From positions 1,550,001-1,614,000 of the forward strand of contig NZ_CP060696.1 of NCBI RefSeq assembly GCF_014467055.1: a stretch of 64,000 nt of DNA, read 5' to 3'. The notes under the pieces were generated by a model. The model searched no databases, was not told where the DNA came from, and was given only the letters and a program-made list of their open reading frames with translations. Of this stretch, positions 17,775 to 26,803 are shown in pieces (position 1 is the stretch's first letter; each line of letters starts with the position of its first letter). The DNA comes from Caproicibacterium amylolyticum. GTDB taxonomy: Bacteria > Bacillota > Clostridia > Oscillospirales > Acutalibacteraceae. The translations under genes were made by a program, and so were the position numbers.

Positions 17775-18536
17775 TCATTTTTTGAGTATTCGCTTTAAGT
17801 AGTTGACATCTAACAGCAAATTCACTGTCTCAAAATTCCCTTTATAAAACACGCCCCAGTTATTGAAAACACAAGGCAATTCCTTGGCTTTTTGCAGCGT
17901 ATCCATTTGAATTAGAGAGACAGGAACGTCATGCGTTTCACAATACTGTTTTATCATCTCGATGTTTTGACAGACATAAGGGCATTGCATATCATAATAA
18001 ATTGTTAGCTCTTTGCTTTCGATTTTCGAGACTTTGGCATTTTGTGTGAATTTGGGTGTTGTTCCGTCAAAAGAGAGTGCAAGCAATTCATATCCATTAT
18101 CCGTAGTATCAACGACCTCAAAACCGAACTTCTTTGCAAATGATTGGTCAGTTAGTCATGCTTTCTGCTTCTTTGCTCCAAGCATGCAAACACCAGATTT
18201 ACCCTTTTCTTTGGCATCGGCCAAACAATACTCCATCAGCGCTTTCCCATACCCTTTTCCTTTGTAACTACCAGAAACCCATAAGCAATACAGGTAATAA
18301 TAGTTGTCACCAATAATGGGGACCCAAGCAGTTTCAAGGGGAGCATATTCAATAAAGACCGTGGCTTTTGCATTTAACTTTCGAAAGACATGGCCTTCCT
18401 CTAGTCGTTCAGAAAGCCATTGCCGCTTTGCCTCAACACCTGGATGTGGCTTTCTGCTGCGGATAATGCAGCAAAGATGCTCATTGGCAAGATTTTCTGC
18501 CATTAGGTTTACAAAATCAGTATTCACATTTTCCAT
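17775..18536 (-). pseudogene. yoaP: GNAT acetyltransferase with YoaP-like C-terminal domain, interrupted by in-frame TGA
   Basis: 253 codons in one frame, the length of Bacillus YoaP. Residues 1-125 are a GNAT domain (GSYKGKGYGKALMEYCL acetyl-CoA loop). The rest contains a thioredoxin-like YoaP domain with YYDMQCPYVCQN. A TGA at 18156-18158 (GCA TGA CTA) interrupts the frame between KKQKA and LTDQSFAKKFGFEV; a Trp codon TGG would fit the position by a single G-to-A change. No other stop or frameshift is seen. Either a recent nonsense mutation or a read-through codon. Two products of 126 and about 103+ residues would otherwise result, the second without a ribosome site. Confidence 0.8.
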
Positions 18537-18800
18537 TCTGCCACCTCATTATCGCTTTAAATGCAAATTGGTTTATCTGCTAGTTGAATTATACAAATAA
18601 TTGAATTATGCTGTCAAGGAATTCCACAAACATTTAATATGCAGCCCACATTTGCCGCCGAGTTGTTGCAATGGATTTTCTATTGTATGAAACGAATGCA
18701 CGATAAGATGAAAGGCGCATCCAACCAGAAAAAGCCAGAACCGAAGCCCCATCTCTATTCCAGTAATTCTAATATTAACATCATGCAATTAAAATATCAG

Positions 18801-19667
18801 TCAATTAACAGTCTGCTTTTTCTCTTCTCCCAAGGTCACTAGAATAAGGGATCCTAAAATAAGTACTGATCCCAGAATTGCTGTAACAGTTATTGAATAA
18901 TGAAAAACAATCGTACTGACAACGAAGCTTGTAATCGGTTCGAGCATATTTATAAATGATGACTTCCCTGCTCCCAAAATTCCGATTCCGGCATTCATCA
19001 AGATAAGTGCTGTGCAAAGCATTATACCAACCAAAACACTTAGCTCTATGTTCTCTGCTCCTGACGGCAGAACTGCAGATTTTGTAAAAATATTTGTTAT
19101 CAATGCAGCTATTGCTACAAATAGATTTAAGTAAAAGGATCTTGCCATAAGAGGTACCTTTGCAACAGATGATTTATCATTGGATATCATATAAAAGCCA
19201 TATGCAAACGCTGTTGCAATAGCGACGAATACACCTCTTTTGTCTCCCGAAAAGTCGCCTCCAGACAATAATATAAGTCCGACAATCGAAAGAACAATTG
19301 CTCCTACTTTTCCCTTAGTTAATTTTTCCTTGTATACAAATACCATGGTCATACACACCAGTGACGGATAAAGAAAATGTATCATAGTTGTGAATCCAAC
19401 CGGAATCATTGTATAGGATGTGTTAAGCAGATAATCCGTCAAAAACAATCCCAATATTCCTGTTAGTGCCAATGACCCAAACATCTTCTTGTCAAGTTTA
19501 AAGCTTTCTCTTCTTATCAACCCTATGATTAAAGACGACAGTCCAGCCACTGAATTGCAAACTATCACCATTCCTAATGGTGTTGCTCCTGTTGTCATTA
19601 CATGTTCCTGAATAGATGGATAACTGCCAAATAATATTGAAGCTAAAATTACGAATAAGTATCCCAT
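18801..19667 (-). CDS. EamA/DMT-family transporter
   Basis: 288 aa, ten membrane helices in two EamA repeats (about 5-135 and 150-280). Family motifs such as GLFLTDYLLNTSYTMIPVGF and the C-terminal GSVLILGSLILV are visible. Members export or import amino acids, nucleosides or other metabolites; the substrate is not evident. The start has AAGGAGG 7 nt upstream. A leader of about 110 nt with several hairpins and an intrinsic terminator precedes it, so expression is probably controlled by transcription attenuation. It is the only cargo gene with such a leader. Confidence 0.85.
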   Translation of the reverse strand: MGYLFVILASILFGSYPSIQEHVMTTGATPLGMVIVCNSVAGLSSLIIGLIRRESFKLDKKMFGSLALTGILGLFLTDYLLNTSYTMIPVGFTTMIHFLYPSLVCMTMVFVYKEKLTKGKVGAIVLSIVGLILLSGGDFSGDKRGVFVAIATAFAYGFYMISNDKSSVAKVPLMARSFYLNLFVAIAALITNIFTKSAVLPSGAENIELSVLVGIMLCTALILMNAGIGILGAGKSSFINMLEPITSFVVSTIVFHYSITVTAILGSVLILGSLILVTLGEEKKQTVN

Positions 19668-19687
19668 TTTGTTTCCTCCTTGACTGC

Positions 19688-19852
19688 AAAAAAAGGCCAG
19701 GCAAGATTAATATCTTGTCTGGCCATAAACTCTATGTCCATCCGGGAAATCTGCAATGCAGACCACCTTGCAAGGTAATTTTCATACCGTCCGATACTTT
19801 AATAAAATACATCATTTTTTTTAATTCGTCAACCCAATGTTAAAAAATTGCA
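19688..19852 (-). promoter_or_regulatory. Structured leader with terminator upstream of the EamA gene (candidate riboswitch)
   Basis: Minus-strand promoter TTGACG (about 19828) and TATTTT (17 nt later) lead into a leader with hairpins GGTA-N7-TACC, CCTTGCAAGG and TCTGCATTGCAGA. A flanking ATCGG...CCGGAT pairing could close them into a multibranch junction. A 13-bp terminator hairpin (19695-19724) and a T run follow, then the ribosome site. I do not recognise the class; it lacks T-box, cobalamin, TPP or SAM signatures. Confidence 0.55.
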
Positions 19853-20056
19853 GCATTTTTCATTTATATCTCTCCACCGCTCCAATTTGATGGCGAACAT
19901 GGACGAATGCAAAATAGCACTACTGCAAGGGAAATGAAACAGTGAGGAGTTTAAGCAAGGTACTGCAAAATTGGTGTGGTAAAGTAAAGTTGTAACACCC
20001 CTGACCTGCCTTCAAAAGTCATCCAGATAGAAAGTTGGTGCTCACCTTCTGGCCGA
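19853..20056. other. Spacer between the EamA leader and the YyaL-like gene
   Basis: About 200 bp without a credible gene. I see no RNA gene or repeat in it. Confidence 0.5.
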
Positions 20057-22093
20057 TTAGACTAAAAGATGTTTCAAGTCGTGCAAATTGTGTACCGGGG
20101 CAGCGCAGGTACCACCTTTGCAAAGGTAATAAGCAGTTCCGTCTTTCGGAAACGGATATTCTCTGGTAAACGGTGCCGATTTGGCGAGCACAAGCTGGTT
20201 TTCTCTCGTTTTTATCAGTGTGGACAACAACGGCAGCTCATTTTCCTGCAAAAATTTCTTGAGTTCAGCGGAATTCTGCCCGTCAGTCGTGACACATACA
20301 AGTTCCTGAGAAGAATAAAGCTCCTGCATAAAAGCGAATAGGGCGGCACTGTGTCCAGCTGGATATTGCCGTATTTGTCCCGCAAGGTAAGCAAGTTGTT
20401 TCTCTTTGTATTCAGTCCACTTTTTTTCGCCGGTAAGTCGAGAAAGCCGGGCAAGTACCAAGGCAGCAACCGAGTTGCCAGACGGGATAGCACCATCGTA
20501 GGTTTCTTTGGGCCGGGTGATAAGCTGCTGGCTGTCATTGGCATATAAAAAGAAACCGCCTTTGCTTTCGTCAAAAAAATATTCGATCATCTGATCAGAT
20601 ATTTCCGTCGCCCGTTCCAAATAGTCTGCGTTAAACGTTGCATCATAGAGCTTCAGCAGTGCAAACGCAGTAAATGCATAATCATCCAGCTGCCCGGCAT
20701 ATGCGGCTTCCCCATCACGCCAACGGTGGAGTAAACGTCGATTTCCATCAGTCAGGTGTTCTTGGATGAAATTCCAAGCCGTTTCTGCGGCGGTTCGGTA
20801 AGCAGGTAACTGCAGCAGCCTCCATGCGTCGGCCAGCGCTGCAATCATCAGTGCGTTCCACGCCGTCAACACCTTGTCATCCTTATGCAGGCTTGTTCGT
20901 TTAAGGCGGTACTGATATAGTTTTTTACAAAGCTCTTTAATGTGCGGCGGGGTTTCCTCATACTCCGAGTTCTCAATCAGATTGGGGATACTTTTACCTT
21001 CAAAGTTTCCCGTCGTTGTAATTCCGTACCACCCACAAAAGGTGTCCCCATCTTCCGGCCCCAGTACAAGCTGAATTTCTTCAGGAGTAAACACATAATA
21101 TTTGCCTTCAACACCATCGCTGTCCGCATCCTGTCCGCAATAAAAGCCACCATTCTCACCGTTCAACTCGCGCAGCACGTACCCGATTGTGCGTTCTGTG
21201 ACTCGGCGATACAGTGGACGCCCGGTTCGATGGTAGGCTTCAAGATAAACACTGGACAGCAAGGCATTATCATAAAGCATTTTTTCAAAATGAGGCACCA
21301 GCCATTTTTCGTCAGTGGAGTAGCGCGAAAATCCGCCTCCGATATGGTCAAAAATCCCGCCGCGAGCCATCTGCGTCAGCGAATATTCCACCATTGTTTG
21401 GGCTTTTTTATCTTTTTCCAAACCGGCATACTCCCAAAGGAAAAGCAAATTATGCGGCGTCGGGAATTTCGGGGGATCACCGAATCCACCCCAACGTTCG
21501 TCATAAGTTTGTTCAAACCACAAACACGTCTTACGCAGTGTGTTCCTGTCAATTTCGGCAGAAAGATGTGAATTTTCTTCTGTCTTCTGCAGCATGGCAA
21601 CAATTTTATCCCCGGTAACTGTCAGCCTTTCACGATTTATCTTCCATTGATACGCCACAGTATCTAACAGATTGAGCAGTCCCGTCATACCATAACGAGA
21701 GTATTTTGGTAGATAGGTCCCCGCCCAGAACGGCCTTTGTTCTGGTGTCATCAAGATTGTCAGCGGCCAACCGCCCGAACCTGTCAGTGCCTGACAGACT
21801 GACATATAAACAGCATCTACATCGGGACGCTCCTCTCGGTCCACTTTTATACTGATAAAATTTCTGTTCAAAGAGGCCGCCACTTCTGCGTCTGCAAATG
21901 ACTCATGTGCCATTACATGGCACCAGTGGCAGGTGCTATAGCCAATGCTCAAGAATATGGGTTTGTCTTCTGTTTTTGCTTTTGTAAAGACTTCATCGCC
22001 CCACGGATACCAATCGACAGGGTTGTGGGCATGCTGAAGAAGATAAGGAGACTTCTCGTAAATCAGATGGTTTGAATATTCCTTAAAAGACAT
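20057..22093 (-). CDS. YyaL/SSP411-like protein: thioredoxin-fold domain plus glycosidase-like toroid
   Basis: 678 aa from the ATG at 22093 (GGGAG upstream). Residues 1-165 are the DUF255 thioredoxin-like domain with [17 protein letters not shown] and the CHWCHVM motif. The remainder is an (alpha/alpha)6 barrel like that of N-acylglucosamine epimerases and glycosidases ([30 protein letters not shown]). The family is widespread (human SPATA20) and its activity is not established. A single gene with its own spacing, it is the largest cargo gene of the element and adds to the redox theme of the neighbouring EFR1 and PNPOx genes. Confidence 0.88.
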   Translation of the reverse strand: MSFKEYSNHLIYEKSPYLLQHAHNPVDWYPWGDEVFTKAKTEDKPIFLSIGYSTCHWCHVMAHESFADAEVAASLNRNFISIKVDREERPDVDAVYMSVCQALTGSGGWPLTILMTPEQRPFWAGTYLPKYSRYGMTGLLNLLDTVAYQWKINRERLTVTGDKIVAMLQKTEENSHLSAEIDRNTLRKTCLWFEQTYDERWGGFGDPPKFPTPHNLLFLWEYAGLEKDKKAQTMVEYSLTQMARGGIFDHIGGGFSRYSTDEKWLVPHFEKMLYDNALLSSVYLEAYHRTGRPLYRRVTERTIGYVLRELNGENGGFYCGQDADSDGVEGKYYVFTPEEIQLVLGPEDGDTFCGWYGITTTGNFEGKSIPNLIENSEYEETPPHIKELCKKLYQYRLKRTSLHKDDKVLTAWNALMIAALADAWRLLQLPAYRTAAETAWNFIQEHLTDGNRRLLHRWRDGEAAYAGQLDDYAFTAFALLKLYDATFNADYLERATEISDQMIEYFFDESKGGFFLYANDSQQLITRPKETYDGAIPSGNSVAALVLARLSRLTGEKKWTEYKEKQLAYLAGQIRQYPAGHSAALFAFMQELYSSQELVCVTTDGQNSAELKKFLQENELPLLSTLIKTRENQLVLAKSAPFTREYPFPKDGTAYYLCKGGTCAAPVHNLHDLKHLLV

Positions 22094-22562
22094 TACAATT
22101 ACTCCCAACGTTATTTAGGTCTATCCGTAATTAAGCCCAAAATTCTCGGCACTATACTTTTAAGGTAGAATTAATCAATTTCTCAAGCTTTCTAACTTAT
22201 AAAGAATTGGCACATACTGTTTCATAACTTTCCTAATTTCGGTACAATCAGGGCTGCCCACACTCGTACAACGATTATTGAATGCCCAATGAGGCAAGAA
22301 ATGAATTGAATCAATTTAGACAGTGATGTTACAAAAATGCTTGACCATTACTCGTGGAATGACACCGTCGATTTTTATAAGGAAGAAAAGGCTTCTTGAA
22401 AAATCATCTTGCATAGTTTAGCACTGTACCCAACAAGCCAATTTATGATAGCCGCGCTTTTGAACTCCTGTACAGCAGGTTTCTAAAATACTGCCAACGG
22501 ATACGGGAGAATGGCTTACAATTTCATCAAGCATCTTTTGTAGCCACATTAGAACATTTGTT
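22094..22562. other. 469-bp gap in the element, no gene assigned
   Basis: AT-rich with scattered stops in all frames. A short plus-strand stretch near 22334-22400 reads MLDHYSWNDTVDFYKEEKAS and could be a decayed coding remnant, but nothing supports expression. No RNA gene or repeat recognised. Confidence 0.4.
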
Positions 22563-22763
22563 TTATATCTTTTTTACGGTCTCATCAGGCTGTTCTTTCG
22601 CGGAATCTTCGCAATAGCGTCTTGCCATTGTTACAAGCAGCTGGTAAGCAACCTTTGTAGTTTCATTGACGGGTACATAGTACCCATCAACTGAGTCCCG
22701 CACGCTTCCATCTGCCATGGTATGTATCACTTTTGGATGAAATGGTTCCTTCTGCTTTTTCAA
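22563..22763 (-). CDS. Small protein of unknown function near the recombinase
   Basis: 66 aa, charged, without membrane segments (MADGSVRDSVDGYYVPVNET is the core). The sequence pattern MADG-(T/S)-VR-(D/E)-S followed by VPVNET recalls short proteins often found in Clostridia beside integrases, but I cannot name a family. It lies in the right part of the element, pointing away from the recombinase. Start from ATG at 22763 with AGGTGATG upstream. Function unknown. Confidence 0.55.
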   Translation of the reverse strand: MKKQKEPFHPKVIHTMADGSVRDSVDGYYVPVNETTKVAYQLLVTMARRYCEDSAKEQPDETVKKI

Positions 22764-23140
22764 AGTGCATCACCTCTCACAATGGTTATGCATGAAAAAT
22801 TGGTTTATTGCTTGTCCCTCCTGTCAATTTTGTTTCACTGGACTTTTCAGGTCGTTCCTGCCTCCGCCTGTTTTTGGTAAATTTAAAATCTATAAGGAAA
22901 GCACTTAATATGACGCAAACTGATTTTGGTAACAGCATAGAAATGGAATAGGCAACGATAGAGCAAATAGAAGATTGACACTGAAGCTGCAGCCTAACGA
23001 AAATGACTTGAAGTAACAGGTTTTCCAAACGTCATTGCGTGACACGCCCCGCCATAAGCAGAGGTACAACTTGAGAACCTTCTATTTTATAATTATCCAA
23101 TCATTAAACCGGAACCAGTTCCACTTTTGGGGTGATTACC
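22764..23140. other. 377-bp gap upstream of the recombinase
   Basis: The divergent control region between the 66-aa gene and the recombinase gene. A minus-strand frame at 22786-23028 has no ribosome site or recognisable motif and I do not call it. No clear promoter consensus stands out. Confidence 0.4.
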
Positions 23141-24547
23141 ATGGAAAAATCCTTTACGCACGTTGGGTGTTATGTCCGAGTATCTACTGAAAATCAGCTT
23201 GAAAATTACAGCATTGGTGAGCAAACTGAGCGTTTAGGCGCATACTGCAAAGCAAAAGGATGGCATATTTATAAATTCTACCCCGACCCCGGCTTTTCAG
23301 GCGGCAATATGAACCGCCCAGCATTGCAACAAATGCTTCAGGATGTTCATGCCGGCCTTCTTGATATGATAATTGTTTACAAATTGGACCGTCTGAGCCG
23401 GTCGCAAAAGGATACGCTAACGCTTATTGAAGATGAATTCCTGGTAAATAACGTAGAATTCACATCCATGAGTGAGAACTTTGACACTTCCGCTCCACTT
23501 GGTCGGGCTATGATTGGCATTCTGTCTGTTTTCGCACAGCTGGAAAAGGACCAGATAACCGAGCGTTTCACCATGGGACGAATTGGTCGCTGCAAAGCAG
23601 GGTACTTTCATGGCGGCGGCAATGCACCGACCGGTTACAACTATGTAAATGGTAAGTTAGTCGTTGATGATTACAAAGCCGAACAAGTACGCTTGGCATA
23701 TCAAATGTTTCTTGCCGGCTCCAATGTGAATGCAATTTGCAATACACTGCACGAAAAATTTGGTAGTTGGAACAATTCCACTTCTGTCTATAACGTATTG
23801 CACAATTCCCTCTACATCGGTAAAGTAAAATTCAAAGGAAAAGAATTTGATGGTGTACATACACCAATTATCAGCAAAGAAGACTTTGAACAAGTCCAGC
23901 AACTCTTTCATTCTTCAAAACGTGCAAAAAAAAAGAATGGCTATACAAAAACGCCATTCAGAGCAAATTATCTGCTTTCAAGTTTGATTTACTGTAAACA
24001 TTGCGGTGCACGGTATTCAGCGAATCATGGATATTATAAATGCTACTCACGCTCCAAAAGTGAGAAGAAGTACATTGTAGACCCAAACTGCAAAAACAAA
24101 AATTATGAAATTTCTGAGTTAGATAAACTGGTTATTGATGAGATACACCGAATAAAATACGACAAAGAATATTTTGATAAAGTTTTAGGACAAAGACCGA
24201 CCAATCAAAAAGCGAATGAACATAAAGCTATACAGAGTTCCCTTAATGACATTAAAATACAGATTGCACGACTTCTGGATTTATACCAGGTTGGCTCTTT
24301 GCCAATTGAAGAAATATCAGACCGCATGGATAAATTACAAACAAGGAAAAACTATTTTGAAAAGGAGCTTGCATCTAGCCAAAGTGAAATTGATGCGCCT
24401 TTGAAAATGTTTATGGGAGCGCTTGCGAGTATGGATACCGTATTATTAAAGAAGGGAACACTTGAAGAAAAGCGGCTTCTGATATCCACCCTCATTAAAT
24501 CCATATGGATTGATGAGGACACAATAAATATTAAATGGCGCATCTGA
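23141..24547 (+). CDS. Large serine recombinase (site-specific integrase)
   Basis: 468 aa from the ATG at 23141 (GGGGTG 7 nt upstream). Resolvase catalytic domain at about 1-150: YVRVSTENQ with the nucleophile serine, YKLDRLSRSQKDT, SENFDTSAPLGRAM and QLEKDQITERF. Then a recombinase domain (about 160-265), a zinc ribbon (SLIYCKHCGARY...CYSRSK, about 285-330) and a C-terminal coiled-coil region. This is the enzyme that would insert and excise the element. Its stop codon touches the inner repeat of the right attachment site, the usual layout for such integrases. No excisionase (directionality factor) gene is obvious; the 66-aa protein is a candidate by position only. Confidence 0.95.
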   Translation: MEKSFTHVGCYVRVSTENQLENYSIGEQTERLGAYCKAKGWHIYKFYPDPGFSGGNMNRPALQQMLQDVHAGLLDMIIVYKLDRLSRSQKDTLTLIEDEFLVNNVEFTSMSENFDTSAPLGRAMIGILSVFAQLEKDQITERFTMGRIGRCKAGYFHGGGNAPTGYNYVNGKLVVDDYKAEQVRLAYQMFLAGSNVNAICNTLHEKFGSWNNSTSVYNVLHNSLYIGKVKFKGKEFDGVHTPIISKEDFEQVQQLFHSSKRAKKKNGYTKTPFRANYLLSSLIYCKHCGARYSANHGYYKCYSRSKSEKKYIVDPNCKNKNYEISELDKLVIDEIHRIKYDKEYFDKVLGQRPTNQKANEHKAIQSSLNDIKIQIARLLDLYQVGSLPIEEISDRMDKLQTRKNYFEKELASSQSEIDAPLKMFMGALASMDTVLLKKGTLEEKRLLISTLIKSIWIDEDTINIKWRI

Positions 24548-24575
24548 TGCAAACTTATAAATACCATGCACATGG
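24548..24575. repeat. Right attachment site
   Basis: Inner arm TGCAAACTTATAAA (24548-24561), 2 nt, then the 12-bp core (24564-24575) shared with the left end. Bases to the right are feoB coding sequence. The inner arms of both ends are inverted copies with one mismatch at the same 2-nt distance from the core. Confidence 0.88.
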
Positions 24576-25806
24576 TAAGTGCTTGCTTTCCGCACGCATG
24601 TGCCTTTTTGAAATTGTGATCCAAGTTAAATGCCACACGCGGCAAGTACCCAAAGTCCTCCAAAAGCGTAAAGCATGGAAAGAAAATGGCCATTGGCGGC
24701 AGCATCACACTGACAACCCACGCAAGCGTACGGTAAACGCCCATTACTAACGGCCCGGTCAACCATTGTGGTGCGCCGATACTCTGCAAACCGCTTAGCA
24801 TCGCATCCTGAAGTGCAAACAATCCAGTAGAAAGCAAATCAGAAGGATAATTTGCACCAGTAATCGTCAACCAGAGAACCGCTGCTAACAGCGCCAGCAT
24901 AATAGGAATCCCTGTTGCACGGCTGGTCAGCAGATGGTCTAGTTTGCGATCCCGCATTGCGGCAGGGCAGTTTTCCCGTACCACGCAGCTGCGATAAATC
25001 TGCTCCGCACGCCGCACCAGCACCGCCGTGATTTCATCACGCAACGCATCCTCTGACAATCCATTCTTGCGCAGAGTGGCTTTTTCATCCTTGATTTTTC
25101 CTTGCAGTTCTCGATCTTGCAAAAGTGCCGGGCAGTACGTTCGCAAGCTCTCTAAAAAGCTCTTATCGCCGTCAAGCAGGCGAAGTGCAAGCCATCTGGC
25201 ACCGGAATCTGGTCTATATTTTTCCACTTGCAGCAGAACAGAAGCAACTGCCTGCTCAACCTCCGGCGGGTAAGTTATCTGCACAGCCGGGCGTTCCGGC
25301 AAATCTGCCAATGCGGTTTCCAAAACATCCAGTCCGCCGCTGCGGGCACTTACCCCCACTACCGGCACACCGCCCAATTCCTGTGAAAGCCGCTGCAAAT
25401 CAATTCGAATATGCTTTTTCTTTGCCTCGTCCATCAGATTTACGCAGACCACAACGTTCCCCGTGATTTCCAGCGTTTGCAGTACAAGATTTAAATTTCG
25501 TTCCAAACAGGTTGCATCACACACAACTACCGCCGCCTGTGCCTCACCAAAGCACAGATAATCCCGCGCAACTGTTTCTTCCGCCGAATGTGCAAACAAG
25601 GAATACGTGCCCGGTAAATCAACTAAGCTGTACGTTTTATTTTGAAAGACAAATTGCCCCTGCGCAGTTTCTACAGTTTTTCCCGGCCAGTTTCCAGTGT
25701 GCTGATGCAGACCGGTCAATTCATTAAATACAGTGCTTTTCCCCACATTTGGATTGCCTGCCAACGCAATGGTGCGTGCATTGGCAGGTATTGCTTCCGC
25801 ACACAT
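24564..25806 (-). pseudogene. feoB: 5' part of feoB (G domain and first membrane region)
   Basis: 414 codons of true FeoB: G1 GNPNVGKSTVFN, G3 DLPGTYS, G4 NLMD, a helical GDI-like region, then the first gate domain (LPPMAIFFPCFTLLEDFGYLPRVAFNLDH). After TMCM the frame enters the inserted element and continues for 70 unrelated codons, antisense to the recombinase gene, to a stop at 24352. The 3' part is at 15318-16171. FeoA is encoded immediately upstream. As it stands the permease cannot be complete, so Feo-type iron uptake should be off unless the element leaves. Confidence 0.92.
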
Positions 25807-25808
25807 GT

Positions 25809-26045
25809 TTAAACCTCAGACAGCAGCACACAACCCGCATCTTCTTTTCTTAGTGCAATCACCGCTCCCCGAATTGCATATGCAGTTGGGTCACCCGACG
25901 GTGCCTGCAGCAGACAATCCACCTTTGTACCTTCAATTAACCCGATATCCTGCAAACGGCGGCGCATGGGACCGGTCGCAGTCAGTGCGGCCACTCGCCC
26001 CCCACCCCCCGGAATCAGCGCATCCAGCGGCGTTTTCTCATTCAT
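25809..26045 (-). CDS. feoA: Ferrous-iron transport accessory protein FeoA
   Basis: 78 aa SH3-like FeoA domain (PMRRRLQDIGLIEGTKV and AIRGAVIALRKEDA). The start at 26045 is taken for its GGAGGG ribosome site; the longer frame has none. Two bases separate it from feoB, showing translational coupling. Its product helps FeoB. With feoB split, FeoA may be made without a partner. Confidence 0.9.
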   Translation of the reverse strand: MNEKTPLDALIPGGGGRVAALTATGPMRRRLQDIGLIEGTKVDCLLQAPSGDPTAYAIRGAVIALRKEDAGCVLLSEV

Positions 26046-26159
26046 GGCAAAGCCCTCCTTTATTGTTCTTCTTATAGTATAGCGGATTTTGTTCTTCTGG
26101 TGCATAACTTCATAATCAGCGTCTGAAGAATTTAAGATTGCGCCGGTCTCACAGTCCGT

Positions 26160-26200
26160 CTAAACACAAAAGCCGCCGGAAAGTCCTGCTTCCGGCGGCA
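26160..26200 (-). terminator. Terminator after rdgB
   Basis: GCCGCCGGAA / TTCCGGCGGC hairpin (about 26170-26198) followed on the minus strand by TTTTGTGTTT. It ends the smc-ftsY-rdgB region before feoA. Confidence 0.85.
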
Positions 26201-26214
26201 AAGTAAATATTTGT

Positions 26215-26802
26215 TCAGTGTTCATGTTTGTTACAGTAAAGCTGCAGGTCTTTTTGAAACGTTCGCAGTGCATTCCCGCGGTGACTGACCGCATCTTTTT
26301 CCTGACTGTTCATCTGTGCAAAAGTTTTATCTCCAACCAGAAAAATCGGGTCATAGCCAAAGCCGTCTGCCCCACTGGGTGCAAACGCAATAGAACCCGG
26401 GCACTCCCCGCGAGAAGTCAAAATGTCGCCATTCGGAAAGACACAGCAGATAACACATACAAATTTTGCGAGCCGGTCTTTTCCCGGCACCTCTTTCAGT
26501 GCATCTAACAGCTTTGCAATACGGTCAGCATCTGTAGCATTTTCCCCCGCGTAGCGGGCAGAATGAATTCCGGGCTGGCCATTTAAAACATGTACGCACA
26601 GTCCGGAATCATCCGCAATAGCAGGCTTTCCAGTCACTTTACAGGCGGCACTGGCTTTCAAGTAAGCGTTTTCTTCAAAAGTTGTACCGGTTTCCTCAAC
26701 TTCCGGTAAATCTGCTGTTGTCACTTCAATCTTCAGCGGTTCCAACATGCGGGAAAATTCCCGCACCTTATTTTGATTATGCGTTGCAAGAATATACTGC
26801 AT
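26215..26802 (-). CDS. rdgB: XTP/dITP diphosphatase (HAM1 family)
   Basis: 195 aa. ATHNQNKVREF substrate loop, ADDSGLCV with catalytic acids, PGIHSARYAG, GADGFGYDPIF and SHRGNALR. It removes inosine and xanthosine triphosphates from the nucleotide pool. The start at 26802 has GGGGAGGAG upstream and abuts the ftsY stop, so the two are co-transcribed. A longer frame would overlap ftsY extensively and is rejected. Confidence 0.93.
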   Translation of the reverse strand: MQYILATHNQNKVREFSRMLEPLKIEVTTADLPEVEETGTTFEENAYLKASAACKVTGKPAIADDSGLCVHVLNGQPGIHSARYAGENATDADRIAKLLDALKEVPGKDRLAKFVCVICCVFPNGDILTSRGECPGSIAFAPSGADGFGYDPIFLVGDKTFAQMNSQEKDAVSHRGNALRTFQKDLQLYCNKHEH

Positions 26803-26803
26803 T

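Larger units (their letters stand above)
16160..24575. mobile_element. 8.4-kb serine-recombinase element inserted in feoB
   Basis: Bounded by a 12-bp direct repeat (CCATGCACATGG at 16160-16171 and 24564-24575) that lies in the FeoB gate-motif codons on both sides. Just inside each repeat, 2 nt away, is a 14-bp inverted repeat with one mismatch (16174-16187 and 24548-24561). The recombinase gene ends directly at the right inner repeat. Cargo: EFR1-type ferredoxin protein, PNPOx-like protein, interrupted GNAT-YoaP gene, DMT exporter with structured leader, YyaL-like protein, and a 66-aa protein. No transfer, replication or phage structural genes are present, so it is not self-transmissible by any system visible here. 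Confidence 0.9.

Noticed and set aside
18606..18788. 60-codon minus-strand frame between the acetyltransferase and transporter genes
   Set aside because: No ribosome site, no recognisable family, and an equally long frame opposite it.
19688..19852. T-box leader before the EamA gene
   Set aside because: GGTGGTCTGC only faintly resembles the T-box sequence and the leader is too short for a stem I specifier loop.
22786..23028. 80-codon minus-strand frame upstream of the recombinase
   Set aside because: No ribosome site and no protein-like pattern; more likely control region.
24352..24563. Extra C-terminal 70 residues of the feoB 5' part
   Set aside because: They are antisense to the recombinase gene and unrelated to FeoB; they arise from the insertion.
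26046..26160. Fur box upstream of feoA
   Set aside because: No palindrome resembling a Fur site could be found by eye, although a TATACT -10 box is present.
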